Of a stretch of 64,000 nt of DNA, positions 50,107 to 59,970 are shown in pieces. The translations under genes and the position numbers were made by a program. The notes below the pieces were generated by a model. The model saw nothing but the letters and a program-made list of their open reading frames with translations. It did not search any database and had not been told where the DNA came from. The stretch is from Corynebacterium epidermidicanis. Lineage in GTDB: Bacteria; Actinomycetota; Actinomycetes; Mycobacteriales; Mycobacteriaceae. The stretch lies in assembly GCF_001021025.1 (NCBI RefSeq), contig NZ_CP011541.1, positions 1,674,001 through 1,738,000 of the forward strand, read 5' to 3'. The stretch's first letter is position 1; every line of letters starts with the position of its first letter.

Positions 50107-53100
50107 TTAGGCACGAGCGATCTCAGCATGCACACCCTTGATCACTTCCACGCCATCCGTGGACTCTGCCACGCTGAACGACGTCGCCAGTACCTCACCA
50201 GCGATGAAGTCAGCATGACGCTGCGCCCACTCGACCTTGTCAGCGCCAACGCCCAGCTTCACGACGATCCGATCCGACACATCGAGTCCTGCAGCCTTGC
50301 GGGCGTCCTGGAGTCCGCGAACCACGTCGGCTGCCCAACCCTCCGCCTCGAGTTCCTCGGTGACCGTCATGTCCAGCGACACTAGCCCACCAAAGCCATC
50401 GACCTGAGCCGTTGACTCTGGATTAGCCGCCACCAATCGTTCGGTGTACTCGCCCGGCTGCAATTCGATTCCATCAGCGACAACGACGTCTCCAGAACGG
50501 GTGTAGTTTCCGGCTTTCACTGCCTTGATTACGCGCTGGACGTCCTTGCCAAGGCGTGGCCCGGCAACCTTCGCGTTGACCACCACTTCGAACTTGCCGA
50601 CAGCGTCAACATCATCGGACAGCTCGACGGACTTGACGTTGACTTCGTCTCGGATGATTGCAGCGAAATCTGCCAATCGAGCCGATTCGGGCAATGCCAC
50701 CGTCAACGATGGCAAAGGTAGACGGTTGCGCAGCTTGTTGGCCTTGCGCACCGAAGAAGCCGCCGAGCACACCCCGCGGATTCCGTCCATGGCTTCCACC
50801 AAGTCATCATCTGCTGGGAAATCGGCGGGGTTCGGGAAATCGGTCAGGTGGACCGAACGTTTTCCCGTGAGCCCCTTGTAGATCACTTCCGTAGCCATCG
50901 GCAGCAACGGCGCAGCAACTCGGGTCAGCGTCTCCAACACGGTAAATAGCGTGTTGAAGGCCTCTGGGTGTGCGTCGTCGCCCGCCCAGAATCGATCGCG
51001 AGAGCGACGTACGTACCAGTTGGTCAGCACGTCGCAGAACGTCCGAACTTGGTCGCAGGCGCTGGCGATGTCGGTGTTGTCAAGGCTAGACTGCACATCC
51101 GCCACGAGATCATGCGTCTTAGCCAAGATGTAGCGATCCAGCACGTCCTCGGAAGCAACCGAGAACTCCGCTGGCTTGGAAGCATAGAGCTGGAGGAAGC
51201 TGTACGCGTTCCACATTGGCAGCAGCGCGTGGCGAACGCCCTCGCGGATGCCCTGCTCGGTGACGATCAAGTTGCCGCCGCGCAAGATCGGCGAAGACAT
51301 CAAGAACCAACGCATGGCATCGGAGCCGTCGCGGTCGAACACCTCGTTGACATTCGGGTAATTGCCCTTCGACTTGGACATCTTCAGCCCGTCGTCGCCA
51401 AGCACGATGCCGTGGGCAACGACCTTCTTGAACGCAGGGCGATCAAACAGGGCGGTTGCCAGCACGTGGAGGGTGTAGAACCAACCGCGGGTCTGCCCGG
51501 AGTACTCCACGATGAAGTCCGCCGGAGAGTGGGTGTCGAACCAGTCTTTATTCTCGAATGGGTAATGCTTCTGCGCGAATGGCATCGAGCCGGATTCGAA
51601 CCAGCAGTCGAGAACTTCAGGTACGCGGCGCATCATGGACTTGCCGGTTGGATCGTCGGGGTTCGGTCGGGTCAGTTCGTCGATGTATGGGCGGTGCAGA
51701 GAGGTCGGACGCACGCCGAAGTCGCGCTCCAATTCATCCAACGAGCCGTAAACGTCCACGCGTGGGTAGTTGTCATCGTCGGAGACCCAGACCGGGATTG
51801 GGGAACCCCAGTAGCGGTTGCGAGAGATGTTCCAGTCGCGTGCGCCTTCGAGCCACTTGCCGAACTGACCGTCACGGATGTGCGCCGGCATCCATTCGAT
51901 CTCAGTCTTGTTCAGCTCCACCATGCGGTCGCGGAACTTGGTGACGGCCACGAACCATGACGGCAATGCCATGTAGATCAGCGGTTCGCCGGAGCGCCAC
52001 GAGTGCGGGTAGGAGTGCTCGATGGTTTGCTGGCGCACGACGCGCCCGGCTGCCTTCAGATCCTTGATGATCTGCTTGTTCGCATCAAAGATCAACTGAC
52101 CTTCGTAGTCAGGTACGAGGGAGGTGAACTTGCCATCCATGCCCACGGGGATGACGGGGTCGATGCCGTACTCGGCGCAGGCGAACATGTCGTCTTCACC
52201 AAACGCTGGCGCCTGGTGGACAATACCCGTGCCGTCCTCGGTGGTGACGTAGTCGGCGGCGATGATTTGGAAGGCATTTGGCTGGTCGCGGAAGTAATTG
52301 AAGATCGGCTCGTAGGTCAGGCCTACCAATTCAGTGCCGAGGTGAGTGGAGAGGATCTCGTGGTCGTCGCCAAGTTCCTTTGCCAAAGTACCCACGAGGG
52401 CCTCTGCCAGCAGGAATTTCTGCCCTTGGAACTCTGCCAACCCATTGCTGCCGACGGCAACCAGTGCGTAGGTCACCTCTGGGTGAACAGCGAGCGCCAG
52501 GTTCGACGGCAGCGTCCATGGAGTGGTGGTCCAGGCCAAGGCTCGCGCGCCCACCAGAGCTTCATTTGCGGTGGTGCCTGGCAACACGCCGGTGATTGGG
52601 AAGGTAACGGTCAGCGTCGGATCTTGACGCATCTTGTACGAGTCATCCAGGCGCGTCTCCTGGTTGGACAGCGGTGTCTGCTCCGCCCAGGAGTATGGCA
52701 GCACGCGGAAGCCCTGGTAGATCAGGCCCTTGTCGTAGAGCTGCTTAAACGCCCACATAACGGACTCCATGAAGTCCAGGTCCATTGTCTTGTAGCCGTT
52801 GCCAAAATCTACCCACCGGGCTTGGCGAGTCACATACTCTTTCCACTCCTCCGTGTACTTCAACACCGAGGTCGCACAGTATTCATTGAATTTGGCCAGT
52901 CCCATGCCTTCGATTTCGCCGGTCTTGATACCCAGCTGCTTTTCAGCTTCCAGTTCTGCCGGAAGTCCGTGGCAATCCCAGCCGAAAACGCGAGCAACCT
53001 TCTTGCCACGCATCGTCTGGTAGCGAGGGATGATGTCCTTGACGTAACCCGTCAGCAGGTGGCCATAGTGTGGCAGGCCGTTTGCAAACGGGGGCCCGTC

Positions 53101-53262
53101 ATAAAAAACGTATTCCGGGCTGCCATCGCGCCCGTCGAGCGAGGCCTGAAACGTATTATCCTGTGCCCAAAAATCAAGCACGTTACGTTCCATATTGGGG
53201 AATTGATTACTACCGCCACTAAGGTCGGTGCGAGGGTAAACTCGTTGCGAATTCTCGCTCAT
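50107..53262 (-). CDS. ileS: Isoleucyl-tRNA synthetase
   Basis: Charges tRNA-Ile. About 1051 residues: class I signature [12 protein letters not shown] near 59-70, editing domain with [14 protein letters not shown] loop in [13 protein letters not shown] near 600, an anticodon-binding region and a C-terminal extension. Length and the [17 protein letters not shown] segments fit the long, eukaryote-like IleRS type of actinobacteria. ATG 53262 (MSENSQRV) is chosen because the frame upstream to 53403 overlies the T-box leader. Confidence 0.96.
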   Translation of the reverse strand: MSENSQRVYPRTDLSGGSNQFPNMERNVLDFWAQDNTFQASLDGRDGSPEYVFYDGPPFANGLPHYGHLLTGYVKDIIPRYQTMRGKKVARVFGWDCHGLPAELEAEKQLGIKTGEIEGMGLAKFNEYCATSVLKYTEEWKEYVTRQARWVDFGNGYKTMDLDFMESVMWAFKQLYDKGLIYQGFRVLPYSWAEQTPLSNQETRLDDSYKMRQDPTLTVTFPITGVLPGTTANEALVGARALAWTTTPWTLPSNLALAVHPEVTYALVAVGSNGLAEFQGQKFLLAEALVGTLAKELGDDHEILSTHLGTELVGLTYEPIFNYFRDQPNAFQIIAADYVTTEDGTGIVHQAPAFGEDDMFACAEYGIDPVIPVGMDGKFTSLVPDYEGQLIFDANKQIIKDLKAAGRVVRQQTIEHSYPHSWRSGEPLIYMALPSWFVAVTKFRDRMVELNKTEIEWMPAHIRDGQFGKWLEGARDWNISRNRYWGSPIPVWVSDDDNYPRVDVYGSLDELERDFGVRPTSLHRPYIDELTRPNPDDPTGKSMMRRVPEVLDCWFESGSMPFAQKHYPFENKDWFDTHSPADFIVEYSGQTRGWFYTLHVLATALFDRPAFKKVVAHGIVLGDDGLKMSKSKGNYPNVNEVFDRDGSDAMRWFLMSSPILRGGNLIVTEQGIREGVRHALLPMWNAYSFLQLYASKPAEFSVASEDVLDRYILAKTHDLVADVQSSLDNTDIASACDQVRTFCDVLTNWYVRRSRDRFWAGDDAHPEAFNTLFTVLETLTRVAAPLLPMATEVIYKGLTGKRSVHLTDFPNPADFPADDDLVEAMDGIRGVCSAASSVRKANKLRNRLPLPSLTVALPESARLADFAAIIRDEVNVKSVELSDDVDAVGKFEVVVNAKVAGPRLGKDVQRVIKAVKAGNYTRSGDVVVADGIELQPGEYTERLVAANPESTAQVDGFGGLVSLDMTVTEELEAEGWAADVVRGLQDARKAAGLDVSDRIVVKLGVGADKVEWAQRHADFIAGEVLATSFSVAESTDGVEVIKGVHAEIARA

Positions 53263-53530
53263 GATCTCACCGGTTTTCCGTTCTACTTTGGCATTGTCAC
53301 AACTAAACAGTTGAATTTCTTCGAAACCGCCGGGACGCCGAAAGCTCAACGCGGTACCACCCTGCTTGCGCACAGCTGCCTTATCGACGAGCCGATGCGC
53401 CACTTTATTGGTGTTGAAGGTCTATCACGGTCCTACCCGTCCGGTTCTAATGAGTGCGACCCGTTAGCGCCCGCACTGTTCTTCCGGAAAGACTCCCCGG
53501 TGATGGCCGGATCATAGCCTAACTGTCTCC
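53263..53530 (-). ncRNA. T-box riboswitch controlling ileS, ultrashort Stem I
   Basis: On the minus strand the T-box sequence AGGGTGGTACCGCG is at 53350-53363, an exact match to the consensus that binds the tRNA 3' end. About 140 bases upstream CCGG-CCATCA-CCGG (53497-53510) forms a minimal Stem I with the Ile codon AUC (53502-53504) in its loop, followed by GGGGAGTCTTTCCGGAAGAACAG. This is the translational class known from ileS of mycobacteria and Nocardia. The ribosome site GGTGAG near 53266-53272 would be sequestered without uncharged tRNA-Ile. No T run follows the T-box, so control of translation is more likely than termination. Confidence 0.93.
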
Positions 53531-53534
53531 AGTT

Positions 53535-53582
53535 ATGTGTGTCAGTATAGCCGACCCTGTCAAGAGTCGGCAGCAAGCATAC
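53535..53582 (-). promoter_or_regulatory. Probable ileS promoter with inverted repeat
   Basis: Minus-strand TATACT (around 53545-53550) resembles a -10 and stands about ten bases before the T-box transcript would begin. Just upstream, GCCGAC...GTCGGC forms an inverted repeat over about 53549-53570 that also contains TTGACA. A consensus -35 at the right distance is not clear. Confidence 0.4.
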
Positions 53583-53747
53583 TTACTTGGAATTTCGGTG
53601 CTTGCGCCACCAATCCCACAACCAGACCACCAGACCGATCCCCGCGCAAACAATTGTGCCTATATACCACTGTCCGGTGCCTGTGGCAACGCCTAACACA
53701 AAGCATGCAAAAGCACCGAGAGCGGCAACAAGAGCTGCGATCATCAT
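53583..53747 (-). CDS. 54-residue small membrane protein
   Basis: ATG 53747 to TAA 53583. Two hydrophobic helices, residues 2-21 (IAALVAALGAFACFVLGV) and 27-45 (WYIGTIVCAGIGLVVWLW), then a short basic tail WRKHRNSK. The +1 topology with a basic C-terminus is typical of small inner-membrane proteins. AAAAGGG lies about 13 bases upstream. It lies between wag31 and ileS, where C. glutamicum also has a small hypothetical gene. Confidence 0.62.
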   Translation of the reverse strand: MMIAALVAALGAFACFVLGVATGTGQWYIGTIVCAGIGLVVWLWDWWRKHRNSK

Positions 53748-53897
53748 GGCTATCAGTCAACCCTTTTCACAATTATGTCGTGTGCCTCTTACTGAACAAG
53801 TGGGTAAGAGATTTAGAAAGAAGTAATCCCCCGCACACCGCGAGTTTCTAGGGTATGCGAGGGGAACTACTACAGCTATCTTGCTACGAAAACACTG

Positions 53898-54935
53898 TTA
53901 GGAGTTGTTTCCGGACTGTGGGTTGCCAGCAGGTGCTGCTGGGCCACGGGAAACGAGCTCTTCCAGCTGGGTTTCCAGCAAGGTCTTCAAGCGGGTACGG
54001 TACTCACGCTCGAAAGTGCGCAGCTCGGAAATCCGGCCTTCAAGTACGGACTGCTGCTGCTTCACAGTTGCCATGATCTCGGTGTGCTTGCGCTCTGCGT
54101 CTTGCTGCAAAGCATTTGCCTTGTCTTCGGCCTGCTTGATCTGAGTCTCAGACTTCGTGGTCGCTTCAGAGAGCATTGCCTCTGAGCGCTGGGTAGCATC
54201 GGCGATCATTGCCTTTGCCTTCTCGTCGGCCTCAGCGGTCAACTTGTCAGCCTTGGCACGAGCCTCGGACAGCGTCGCAGCCGAAGCAGAGTTTGCGTCG
54301 TTGATCGTCTTTTCGGCGGCAGCACGAGCTTCGTCCAACATGGACTTGGACTCGGCGCGCGCATCGTTGGTCAGACGGTCCGACATTTCCTGTGCAAGAC
54401 CCAGGACACGAGCAGCCTGCATGTGGGTGTCGGCCGTCGCCAAGCCATCTGCTGCCTGGTTCGTGGCAGCGGGAGCAACAGCAGCCTTAGGCTCCGCGGA
54501 GCCAGCCTTCGCGGCCTGCTCCTTAGCAGCCTTAGCTTCCTGCTCCGCCTTCTTCGCGGCCTGCTTGGCGGAATTCGCCTCGTTGCGCGCAGCGACGGTC
54601 TCGTCCTGAGCCTTCTTGGTAGCAGCCTGGGCATCCGCCAACTTCTTCTCGAATTCGGCGCGCACCTTCGCCTCGACTTCCGCAGCGGCCTGCTTACGGA
54701 TCGCGGCCTCGTCTACAGCAGGAGCGTTGTTAGATACTGCAGCAGGAGCCACAGCGCCGCCCTTTTCCGCCTTAGCTACCTGGGCACGGAGATCTTCGTT
54801 TTCTTCCTGAAGCTGCGCCAAAGTGTCCTCAACGAGGTCGAGGAACTGATCAACCTCGTCCTCATTGTATCCACGCTTGCCGATTGGAGGCTTGCTAAAA
54901 GCGACATTGTGCACGTCAGCTGGAGTCAGCGGCAT
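53898..54935 (-). CDS. wag31: Polar-growth scaffold DivIVA/Wag31
   Basis: 345 residues. N-terminal DivIVA membrane-targeting domain ([34 protein letters not shown]) followed by a long Ala/Glu/Lys-rich coiled coil with an Ala-rich, disordered insert near 80-160, and a second coiled coil near 180-320. In corynebacteria it marks the cell poles and directs apical growth with peptidoglycan and mycolate enzymes. It has its own 267-base upstream region, consistent with strong separate expression. Confidence 0.95.
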   Translation of the reverse strand: MPLTPADVHNVAFSKPPIGKRGYNEDEVDQFLDLVEDTLAQLQEENEDLRAQVAKAEKGGAVAPAAVSNNAPAVDEAAIRKQAAAEVEAKVRAEFEKKLADAQAATKKAQDETVAARNEANSAKQAAKKAEQEAKAAKEQAAKAGSAEPKAAVAPAATNQAADGLATADTHMQAARVLGLAQEMSDRLTNDARAESKSMLDEARAAAEKTINDANSASAATLSEARAKADKLTAEADEKAKAMIADATQRSEAMLSEATTKSETQIKQAEDKANALQQDAERKHTEIMATVKQQQSVLEGRISELRTFEREYRTRLKTLLETQLEELVSRGPAAPAGNPQSGNNS

Positions 54936-55202
54936 TGACGGTTCCCTTCGCGATAATATGCAGCCCCCAAAATTTCAAGGAGCCGTGCCACAGGAAAGGT
55001 TCCTGAGGCGGTCTTTACAAAAGATTTTTTGATTATTTCCTAACTAGGATACCGAATGTAGCGACCTAGGCGGAAACAACCCTGCAAATAATTCTGGCTT
55101 GCCGTGTCACTAAACACAACCAGACAACAAAAATCACATGTTTATGCCGGGCTAACATTACCCCCACCCGCATCAGCGCAGGCGGACATTAACGGAAATA
55201 GA
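54936..55202 (-). promoter_or_regulatory. wag31 upstream region
   Basis: 267 bases without a gene. On the minus strand TATCCT (about 55048-55053), then an A/T-rich leader with AAAAAATC, could be a -10 and transcript start. The ribosome site lies near 54942-54950 (GAAGGGAACC). Nothing else recognised. Confidence 0.4.
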
Positions 55203-55511
55203 TCAATAAATAAAGGCTCGAGCTACGAATTGCAGCACCGAAATAGCGACAAACAACACCAGGATCGACACATCTAGAGCAACCCCACCCATCTGGAGTG
55301 GCGGAATAAGGCGTCGCAAAGCTTTGACCGGAGGGTCAGTGACCACAAAGATCGGCTCAGCGATCAAGGCAAACCACTTCGGAGGTCGAAATTGACGCGA
55401 AAAGGACTGGATCATTTCGATGATGATTCGTGCGATGACCAAATACAGGTAAAGCTCTAAGACCCAATACACACTCATTGCTACTGTTGACACAGCCACC
55501 GAGCTTATCAT
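55203..55511 (-). CDS. YggT-family membrane protein
   Basis: 102 residues with two helices (about 12-32 and 78-100) and a central stretch PPKWFALIAEPIFVVTDPPVKALRRLIPPLQMG split by the family's conserved DPPVKALRRLIPP. YggT proteins are conserved next to sepF and wag31 in Gram-positive division clusters; their role is not established, possibly in osmotic or division-related membrane organisation. Confidence 0.9.
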   Translation of the reverse strand: MISSVAVSTVAMSVYWVLELYLYLVIARIIIEMIQSFSRQFRPPKWFALIAEPIFVVTDPPVKALRRLIPPLQMGGVALDVSILVLFVAISVLQFVARAFIY

Positions 55512-56145
55512 TCGCGAATACTAGTTTGCTTCGCCGGACACACGCGGAGAGTCCAGCCGAGCCGTGGTATGCCTATGGGGTTACTCAGCTTTCGCGATTT
55601 CGAGGTTAAGTAAAGAAGAGTGCGTACCGGTATCGTGATTCCCCCATCTCAAACACACCGAATCGGGGTTGTGGTGCTCCGCTAGTGCCTTAACCGACCC
55701 TGACACGTTTACCCACCGCGTTTTGCACTCAGGCTCCGGTAGTTGCTCGTGGCGGGGTGAATAGGGGCAGAAAACCGCCCCTCCTGCCCAGCGTGTGCTG
55801 GGCAAGAGCAGAAAAGAGTGCGGTGCAGCAATGAGACTCGCGGCGCTAGAAGCAAAAGCAGCCAGCACCCGCCAAACCTGTGGCTGGCATCGAAAACGCA
55901 AACAGCCTGACGATCCAGGAGAAACCGGCAGAAGGTAACGCCAGGTGCGCGACGCAATTGCTATTCTCGACGTTTTGGCCCAACCGCAGGAAACAGGTTG
56001 ACCAGGATACTGACCCACCAGCTCGGTTGTTGCCGCGCTTTTCCGACCGGGCGCGGGTTTCTTTAGGAATCCCAGGTCTCGGATTGTTCTTCCTGTTTTT
56101 GTTGGTTCTTCTTGGAGCTGCACAAGTGCTAGTCAGTACCTCCGA

Positions 56146-56209
56146 AGTAGGAGTACTACCCCGATGGGGTTTTTCGCCAAAAATCGCTGATCTAGGTAGG
56201 AGTACTACC
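56146..56209. repeat. Two copies of a 14-bp dyad element
   Basis: GTAGGAGTACTACC occurs at 56147-56160 and 56196-56209, 49 bases apart. Each is an imperfect palindrome (GTAG, five-base spacer, CTAC; five-base arms in the second copy). The spacing is close to 4.7 helical turns. They could be paired operator sites for an unknown regulator. Confidence 0.6.
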
Positions 56210-56380
56210 ACGGAAGTACGACCAAGCACCTGTGCAGCAAACCCACACCGCACAGCCGCAGGCAACACACCAGCCGGCAACACGCAAACTAGACACTCAT
56301 TCCGTCACTTAGTCCGCAGTCCCGTACCATCTCAAAGACAATCGGCGACCTCAATAGGACTGGCACCAGATAAACCAAAA

Positions 56381-56410
56381 CTCCCAGCAGTCGCTTAAGA
56401 CTACTGGGAG
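56381..56410 (-). terminator. Terminator after sepF
   Basis: CTCCCAGCAGTC (56381-56392) pairs with GACTACTGGGAG (56399-56410) with one mismatch. On the minus strand it is followed by TTTTGGTTT. It lies 57 bases after the sepF stop and ends the ftsZ-sepF side of the cluster. Confidence 0.88.
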
Positions 56411-56466
56411 CAAACACTGGTGAGTGTCGACGCACTGCCTCATGACACTAAAGCCAATGAACAGGA

Positions 56467-56889
56467 TTAACGGATACGAGCTGCGGTCTTGAGGTCGTAG
56501 ACGTCGACGTCTGCGTTTTCTGGGATGACGGCGAAAACGCGCGCATCGATCTTCTTCATATCACCACGAAGCGCGAAGCAAAGCCCTGCGGCGAAGTCGA
56601 TAACTCGGCGGGCATCTTCGGTGTGCAGGTCAGACATGTCAAACACCACGGCGTCACCATCGCGGAATGGCTCTGCAAGACGACGGGAATCCTTGTAGTC
56701 AGTCAGACGAACGGGCACGACAGTCACTTTGTACGGGCGTGGCTCTGTGCGGTAGCCGTGAGATGCAGGCACCGAAGCGTACGCCGGTTCTGCGCTGTAG
56801 CGAGCATCATCTGCGTAGTAAGCATCGTCCATTTCGGCTTCGTAAGGTGCGAGACCGAAGAATTCCTTAACCTTGCGAACACTTGACAT
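56467..56889 (-). CDS. sepF: Cell division protein SepF
   Basis: FtsZ membrane anchor, 140 residues. An amphipathic N-terminus (SSVRKVKEFFGLAP) for membrane binding, a disordered acidic/Tyr-rich linker to about 50, and the conserved globular domain: VVPVRLTDYKDSRRLAEPFRDGDAVV..LHTEDARRVIDFAAGLCFALRG split over its strands, which binds the FtsZ C-terminus. In actinobacteria lacking FtsA, SepF is the main FtsZ anchor. Confidence 0.95.
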   Translation of the reverse strand: MSSVRKVKEFFGLAPYEAEMDDAYYADDARYSAEPAYASVPASHGYRTEPRPYKVTVVPVRLTDYKDSRRLAEPFRDGDAVVFDMSDLHTEDARRVIDFAAGLCFALRGDMKKIDARVFAVIPENADVDVYDLKTAARIR

Positions 56890-56955
56890 GTGTTTCCCCT
56901 AGTGTGTGTCGGTGAATGTCTTTAGGTGGTTAAGCTGAGGCAGCTTTCGTGGTTT

Positions 56956-57675
56956 TTAACCTACTGGTCTCGGCCCCATGATTGCCGTTCCGACACGCAC
57001 CAAAGTTGATCCGTTCGCAATTGCTTGATCCATGTCACCGCTCATTCCTGCCGAAAAGTTAAGGCGCCGGCCCAGCTGATTCTGCCACCGACGCACATAG
57101 TCAGCTGCCGCAGCAAAAGCGAGGTCAGGATCACTAGCTAACGGGGGCACGCACATCACACCAGCAAAGGCCAGATGAGGCGCTTGCTCAATTGCGTAGA
57201 TAACAGCGTCAGCGTCGTGTGACGTGCACCCACCCCGGGAGGTGTCGCCATCCAGGCTCAGTTGAACAAAACATTCCAGCGACGGATCCTCGCGGTCCCC
57301 TCGCTCCAAGGCCAGCTCCATGCCGCGGGACAGGGCGTCGACAAGCTTGATGCTGTCTACAGAATGCACGCTGTGGGCCCAGCGGGCCACCGAGTTCGCC
57401 TTCTTTGTTTGTACCTGCCCGATCATGTGAAAACGGACTTGAGGCAGTTGCTCTGCTTTCGCGCGGGCTTCCTGCTCGCGGTTTTCGGCCACATCTCGGA
57501 TCCCAAGTTCTGCCAGCAACGCAATATCACTTGCAGGATGAAACTTGGTCACAGGCAGGAGCTGGACACTGTCGGCCGGTCGATGAGCGGCGGCCGTGGC
57601 AGCTGCAATTCGATTCCGCACGGCACGCACATTCTCGGCAAGTTCTTGTTTGCGAGCTAGAGTTTCGGCAGCCAT
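56956..57675 (-). CDS. yggS: PLP homeostasis protein YggS/YlmE
   Basis: 239-residue TIM-barrel PLP-binding protein. The PLP lysine is in LLPVTKFHP near 44; GIRDVAENREQE and HMIGQVQTKKANSVARW follow, and SAGMSGDMDQAI near 207. It keeps pyridoxal 5'-phosphate levels and does not act as an enzyme. Note HMIGQVQT where most members have HFIGxLQxNK. Start overlaps the end of pgeF by 19 bases. Confidence 0.93.
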   Translation of the reverse strand: MAAETLARKQELAENVRAVRNRIAAATAAAHRPADSVQLLPVTKFHPASDIALLAELGIRDVAENREQEARAKAEQLPQVRFHMIGQVQTKKANSVARWAHSVHSVDSIKLVDALSRGMELALERGDREDPSLECFVQLSLDGDTSRGGCTSHDADAVIYAIEQAPHLAFAGVMCVPPLASDPDLAFAAAADYVRRWQNQLGRRLNFSAGMSGDMDQAIANGSTLVRVGTAIMGPRPVG

Positions 57676-58385
57676 ACCACTCCTGCTTGACGGCCGGTGG
57701 TGCCTTCACGACGGTAGGAGAAGAATTCCTCGTCGGTGATTGTGCAGCGTGGGTCGGCATCGATCGCTTCGACCCCAAGGCTGAGCAGTTGTCGTATGAT
57801 CCCCGCACGAATGTCTAGGCCGCAGGTTCCCTTGGTGGTCGTGGTACGTGAGCCAGGCAGCTTATCTTCGACGTCTTGTGCCATGTTCACGGGGACCTCG
57901 TAGTTCTTCCCCGAGGCAGCAGCCCCCATCAACGCGTGAATGTGGTTAGGGCGGGCACCGAGTTGCACCATTCGTTCCACTGTCTTTGCCACGATGCCAT
58001 TGCGTGCGCCCATCCGCCCAGCATGTACTGCGGCCACGACACCGGCTTCATGATCGGACAGCAGCATCGGCACACAGTCCGCAGTAAGGACCACAAGCGC
58101 AAGGTCACGCTGGTCCGTGACCAAGGCGTCGGTGGCGGGGACGGGATTGATCGTGGCGTCCTTGACATAGGTGACCGTGTTGGAATGGAGTTGCTCCATG
58201 AAAACGAGCCGCTCTAGTGGCAGGCCGATACTTTCGGCGAGGCGGGCACGATTGGCGTGCACGGCCGCTGCGTCATCGCCCACATGGAGCGCTAGGTTGA
58301 AAGATGAATATGGCGCAGCAGAAACCCCGCCCGCACGGGTGGTAAACACCTTGCGGACGGGGCGGGATTCTTGAGTCATGGACAT
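57657..58385 (-). CDS. pgeF: Peptidoglycan editing factor PgeF (YfiH/YlmD, laccase-like)
   Basis: 242 residues. Zn-type active site with LHSNTV (His near 67), LTADCVPMLL (Cys near 103) and AAVHAGRMGAR (His near 120). Family members are multi-copper-oxidase-like or purine nucleosidase-like and remove wrongly placed Ser from peptidoglycan precursor in E. coli. The start at ATG 58385 or 58379. It lies 42 bases after the ftsZ stop. Confidence 0.9.
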   Translation of the reverse strand: MSMTQESRPVRKVFTTRAGGVSAAPYSSFNLALHVGDDAAAVHANRARLAESIGLPLERLVFMEQLHSNTVTYVKDATINPVPATDALVTDQRDLALVVLTADCVPMLLSDHEAGVVAAVHAGRMGARNGIVAKTVERMVQLGARPNHIHALMGAAASGKNYEVPVNMAQDVEDKLPGSRTTTTKGTCGLDIRAGIIRQLLSLGVEAIDADPRCTITDEEFFSYRREGTTGRQAGVVWLPKL

Positions 58386-58427
58386 ACGCCCATTTTTACC
58401 CTACTTTTTGCTGCCAAGAACAATCGT

Positions 58428-59681
58428 TTAGAAGAATGGTGGGACGTCCAAGTCATCGTGGGTCGATGGACGCTCGGGACGGCGCACATCCCGGTCATCG
58501 CGACGGTTTTCGCGGTAGCGTTCCCCATCGGTGTAAAGGCCACGATCCGCTTCCCGGCGGTGGCGTCCCAGATCCTCACGATCAGCGTAGACACGCTCCC
58601 GCGACTCTTGAGCAGGCTGTGGCACCTCGGCACGTTCGAACAAGCCAGCACCGGCAGCTGGAGCCGGAGTTGCTGCCGGTTCAGTCGGGGCGGCGGCGCG
58701 CTGTGCTTCTTCCTGAGCCTTGGCAGTGTTGTTGGCGTTGCCATCGAAGCCAGCGGCGACCACGGTGACGCGAACTTCATCGCCCAAGTTGTCGTCGATA
58801 ATTGTGCCGAAGATCAGGTTAACGTTGGGGTCCGCCTGCTGCTGCACCATCTCAGCTGCCTCGTTGACTTCGAGCAGGCCAAGGTCGGAGCCACCGGCAA
58901 ACGACAACAGCACGCCCTTGGCGCCTTCCATGGTGGATTCCAGCAGTGGCGAGTTGATCGCTTGCTGAGCGGCGTTGACGGCACGGTTTTCTCCACGGGC
59001 AGAACCGATGCCCATCAAAGCGGAACCAGCGTCGGCCATGACGGAACGGACATCCGCGAAGTCCACGTTAATCATGCCTGGGGTAGTGATCAGCGAGGTA
59101 ATGCCCTGGACACCGTTGTAGAGGACCTCGTCGGCAGAGCGGAAGGCGTCCATCATCGATAGCGACGTGTCGCCGAGCTGCAGGAGGCGGTCGTTCGGAA
59201 TAACGATCAAGGTGTCACACACCTCACGCATCGCCTCGATGCCTTCCATCGCCTGCTTCGTACGACGCTGGCCTTCGAACTTGAACGGGCGCGTCACCAC
59301 GCCCACAGTCAAAGCACCCTGCTTCTTTGCGATATTTGCCACAACTGGAGCAGCGCCGGTACCTGTGCCGCCACCCTCGCCAGCAGTGACGAAGACCATG
59401 TCTGCGCCTTTCAGCGTCTCTTCGATCTCCGACTTGTGGTCTTCGGCCGAGGCACGACCAACCTCAGGGTTAGCGCCCGCACCGAGACCGCGGGTGGCCT
59501 CCCGACCGATGTCCAGTTTGACATCAGCGTCCGAGAACATCAGCGCCTGAGAGTCGGTATTGATGGCGATGAACTCGACCCCCTGCAAGCCCTCTTCAAT
59601 CATGCGGTTAACGGCATTAACGCCACCGCCGCCGACACCGACGACCTTGATGACGGCCAAGTAATTGTTTGGAGAGGTCAT
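58428..59681 (-). CDS. ftsZ: Cell division GTPase FtsZ
   Basis: 417 residues from ATG 59681 ([15 protein letters not shown], as in C. glutamicum). Tubulin signature [10 protein letters not shown] at 103-112, T7 loop [11 protein letters not shown] near 205, a disordered charged linker (about 315-400, many Arg/Asp/Pro) and the C-terminal peptide DDLDVPPFF that binds SepF. AAAGGCGAG is upstream; the frame to 59702 adds only seven residues. The 289-base upstream region contains a large inverted repeat. Confidence 0.97.
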   Translation of the reverse strand: MTSPNNYLAVIKVVGVGGGGVNAVNRMIEEGLQGVEFIAINTDSQALMFSDADVKLDIGREATRGLGAGANPEVGRASAEDHKSEIEETLKGADMVFVTAGEGGGTGTGAAPVVANIAKKQGALTVGVVTRPFKFEGQRRTKQAMEGIEAMREVCDTLIVIPNDRLLQLGDTSLSMMDAFRSADEVLYNGVQGITSLITTPGMINVDFADVRSVMADAGSALMGIGSARGENRAVNAAQQAINSPLLESTMEGAKGVLLSFAGGSDLGLLEVNEAAEMVQQQADPNVNLIFGTIIDDNLGDEVRVTVVAAGFDGNANNTAKAQEEAQRAAAPTEPAATPAPAAGAGLFERAEVPQPAQESRERVYADREDLGRHRREADRGLYTDGERYRENRRDDRDVRRPERPSTHDDLDVPPFF

Positions 59682-59883
59682 TTCAGTGGTCTCGCCTTTC
59701 AAATGTTAAGTGTGTTCCAGCCTGCAGCTAAAAAAATTCGCCTACGCTTATCGACGCCCTCATGCCCGCCACCATACTTAAAAAACATTGCGTTTTTCTT
59801 TGAAGCACCGAGCATTTTTAGACTGCTTCCATCATGTGCGAAAGTCATTGGATTTTGCGGGACATTTTTGCGGCGTGTCGGTA

Positions 59884-59904
59884 CCCTAAACTTGAGGTTT
59901 AGGG
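59884..59904. promoter_or_regulatory. Inverted repeat upstream of ftsZ
   Basis: CCCTAAAC (59884-59891), a five-base spacer TTGAG, and GTTTAGGG (59897-59904) form a perfect 8-bp dyad about 200 bases before ftsZ, in the 289-base ftsQ-ftsZ gap. It may be a regulator site for the ftsZ promoters. The rest of the gap is A/T-rich (for example AAAAAACATTGCGTTTTTC near 59778) with no gene. Confidence 0.55.
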
Positions 59905-59970
59905 TTTTGACGTGCACGGACGACCCCCACCCCAGCCAGATGTGATCCCCTGGCAAAGCATTCCTTCACG

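Larger units (their letters stand above)
55512..56466. other. 955-bp region without a convincing gene between yggT and sepF
   Basis: No frame here has family resemblance or plausible codon use. It holds: tandem hairpins at 55764-55804 (AGGGGC/GCCCCT, then TGCCCAGC/GCTGGGCA with a four-base loop); the dyad (A/G)GTAG-GAGTA-CTACC at 56146-56160 and 56195-56209, with a degenerate third copy near 56211-56223; between them CCCC-GAT-GGGG-TTTTT (56159-56174); and the sepF terminator at 56381-56410. Related genomes have a short spacer here, so this is an insertion or a decayed gene. It may include structured RNA. Confidence 0.6.

Noticed and set aside
52003..53517. 504-codon plus-strand open frame
   Set aside because: Antisense of ileS and its T-box leader.
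55764..55804. RNase P RNA or other housekeeping RNA in the yggT-sepF gap
   Set aside because: Hairpins are present but the conserved RNase P core (GAGGAAAGTCC-type) was not found on either strand.
55581..56283. Minus-strand frames over the yggT-sepF gap
   Set aside because: Rich in Arg, Cys, Trp and Ser, mutually overlapping, no resemblance to any protein; treated as non-coding.
55880..56398. 172-codon plus-strand frame with one hydrophobic stretch (LFFLFLLVLLGAAQVLV)
   Set aside because: No ribosome site, amino-acid use unlike neighbours, runs into the sepF terminator, and ends without any domain; more likely chance in a non-coding interval.
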